DNA of 12,621 bases, from NCBI GenBank assembly GCA_016931085.1, contig JAFGFO010000105.1, positions 1 through 12,621 of the forward strand, written 5' to 3'. A program made the position numbers and the translations under genes. Below, in pieces: positions 12,598 through 12,621 of this stretch. The notes under the pieces were generated by a model. It saw only the letters and a list, made by a program, of their open reading frames with translations, had not been told where the DNA came from and did no database searches. Source of the stretch: Thermoflexales bacterium. Lineage in GTDB: Bacteria; Chloroflexota; Anaerolineae; Fen-1058. The stretch's first letter is position 1, and each line of letters starts with the position of its first letter.

Positions 12598-12621
12598 GGC
12601 CCGAAGCCCGGCGGCCCCGAA

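Overview
The window is a GC-rich bacterial chromosomal segment. It looks like a Chloroflexota (Anaerolineae-type) genome. That is an inference from three things: a large soluble sugar-sensor/histidine kinase/receiver/AraC fusion, a secreted-looking Thr/Pro/Ser-repeat protein, and intergenic DNA packed with short palindromic repeats. No rRNA, tRNA, CRISPR array, phage or insertion-sequence transposase gene is visible.

Left half, minus strand (about 4371 down to 324): a compact housekeeping operon reads dnaX (clamp-loader gamma/tau), ebfC (YbaB/EbfC nucleoid protein), recR, a membrane-anchored Thr/Pro-rich repeat protein, and a class I SAM methyltransferase. A good promoter (TTGACT-17 bp-TACACT) sits before dnaX. 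The junctions are tight: ebfC/recR overlap in TGATG and recR/repeat-protein overlap in ATGA. The dnaX-ebfC-recR order is a widespread conserved block. The last two genes are accessory additions to it.

Right half, plus strand (4445 to 11070): three consecutive histidine-kinase genes, none with an obvious membrane segment. The first (1200 aa) joins a LacI/PurR-like ligand-binding domain without its usual DNA-binding head to a GAF-like region, a complete histidine kinase, a degenerate receiver, an intact receiver and a C-terminal AraC DNA-binding domain. It is thus a one-protein signalling pathway. The second (291 aa) is a minimal kinase with Met in place of the conserved Thr four residues after the phospho-His. 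It sits behind an imperfect 51-bp tandem duplication carrying four GGTATA boxes. The third (554 aa) is a dead-receiver/GAF/kinase protein. Only the first protein has a plausible phosphorylatable receiver, so the other two kinases need a partner: that receiver or a regulator encoded elsewhere.

Far right, minus strand: one polytopic membrane protein (388 aa, GTG start) of unknown function, with an extended -10 promoter overlapped by a perfect inverted repeat. Upstream of it is a strong rho-independent terminator that points left and so ends a gene lying beyond the right edge.

The most unusual layer is the intergenic repeat set. A 33-34 bp double palindrome (AGACTTC-C-GAAGTCT, loop, AGACTTC-G-GAAGTCT) occurs three times. 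Two GTAG-hairpin/hairpin-CTAC elements resemble REP doublets (REPINs). A 94-bp inverted-repeat element carries GACCCTAAAGGTCTT termini. A further hairpin swallows the stop codon of the second kinase gene. Nearly every gene boundary in the right half carries one of these.
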